A stretch of DNA of 6,934 nucleotides, from contig CABUTP010000082.1 of NCBI GenBank assembly GCA_902494545.1, positions 1 to 6,934 on the forward strand, written 5' to 3'. Position 1 is the first letter of the stretch. Each line of letters begins with the position of its first letter. Below are positions 6,619-6,934 of the stretch, piece by piece. This stretch comes from an uncultured Collinsella sp. (lineage in GTDB: Bacteria > Actinomycetota > Coriobacteriia > Coriobacteriales > Coriobacteriaceae). A program made the position numbers and the translations under genes. The notes under the pieces were generated by a model. It was not told the DNA's origin, did no database searches, and saw nothing but the letters and a program-made list of their open reading frames with translations.

Positions 6619-6934
6619 GAAAGTTTGCTCCTTCCCGATCTTGTTTGCGCTGCTTGCCCTCCTGATCGGCACCTGCGCGGTTGTGTTCCCCGCTTCCGCG
6701 CAGGCCGCGCCGACCTCGACCGGTTCCATCACGGTGAGCGGCACCGTGGCGAGCAGCTACGACGCCTACCAGATCTTTAGCGCCAACGTCGTCGACGGCG
6801 ACAGTGACGCCAAGATCGCCACCGACCTCGCCTGGGCAAACGACGCCGCGCGCGACGCCGTCCTGCCCGTGCTGCACAGCGCCGGCATGCCCAATTCCCA
6901 GACCACCGCGCAGGAAGCTGCCGAGTGGCTCAAC
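6611..6934 (+). CDS. Major isopeptide-forming pilin, N-terminal part (3' end outside window)
   Basis: A GTG at 6611 opens 108 codons that remain open to the window end. It follows AAGGGAGG (6595-6602) with eight bases of spacing and overlaps the adhesin stop by eight bases, so translation is probably coupled. The start is MNKKVCSFP, with a hydrophobic core (about 10-27) and signal-peptidase site AQA|AP after residue 32. The mature N-terminus has TVSGTVASSYDAYQIF (YDAYQIF at 50-56) and a following Asp/Ala-rich helical segment, a pattern I associate with fimbrial isopeptide-formation (D2-type) pilins of Coriobacteriia and Firmicutes. It is likely the shaft subunit polymerised by a class C sortase, with the upstream adhesin as minor or tip subunit. 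The sorting signal and pilin-motif lysine lie downstream of the window. Codons are clearly more GC-rich than in the adhesin. Confidence 0.75.
   Translation, partial: MNKKVCSFPILFALLALLIGTCAVVFPASAQAAPTSTGSITVSGTVASSYDAYQIFSANVVDGDSDAKIATDLAWANDAARDAVLPVLHSAGMPNSQTTAQEAAEWLN

Overview
The window looks like chromosomal DNA of a Gram-positive actinobacterium of the class Coriobacteriia, most likely Collinsella or a close relative. This is an inference. It rests on the GC-rich codon usage of the two housekeeping-type genes, strong purine-rich ribosome binding sites, a sortase-type pilus locus, and intergenic hairpin repeats that I recall from Collinsella genomes but could not look up. Every gene I can support is on the + strand.

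Layout. 1-93 is the last 30 codons of an unidentified gene, followed by a strong hairpin terminator (150-187). 357-1637 encodes a major facilitator superfamily (MFS) efflux-type transporter, preceded by a leader with overlapping inverted repeats and two tiny ORFs. The gap 1638-1860 is almost entirely hairpins: a perfect 19-bp inverted repeat, a small hairpin, and a second exact copy of the 44-bp terminator repeat. A possible promoter for the next gene follows. 1861-2682 encodes a Cof-type HAD-superfamily phosphatase with all four catalytic motifs. A third, diverged copy of the hairpin repeat (2696-2728) follows it.

From 2729 the base composition becomes AT-rich. An intergenic region of about 460 bases carries several inverted repeats and a plausible promoter. 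It leads into a surface-pilus locus. The first gene (3188-6618) encodes a very large cell-wall-anchored adhesin: signal peptide, acidic linker, right-handed beta-helix, two Spy0128/FctA-like isopeptide domains, an LPLSG sorting motif, a membrane helix and a basic tail. Its signal peptide lies in a different frame from the rest of the protein, so as written the gene carries a one-base frameshift near 3345-3360. The next gene starts inside the end of the adhesin gene (8-base overlap) and encodes the N-terminus of a secreted protein that looks like the major isopeptide-forming pilin. It runs off the window.

How they fit together. The transporter and the phosphatase look like independent single-gene units insulated by terminators. 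The adhesin and pilin form a translationally coupled operon, whose downstream part, outside the window, would be expected to contain a class C sortase. The most notable points are the broken reading frame between signal peptide and adhesin, the adhesin architecture itself, and the family of intergenic palindromes.
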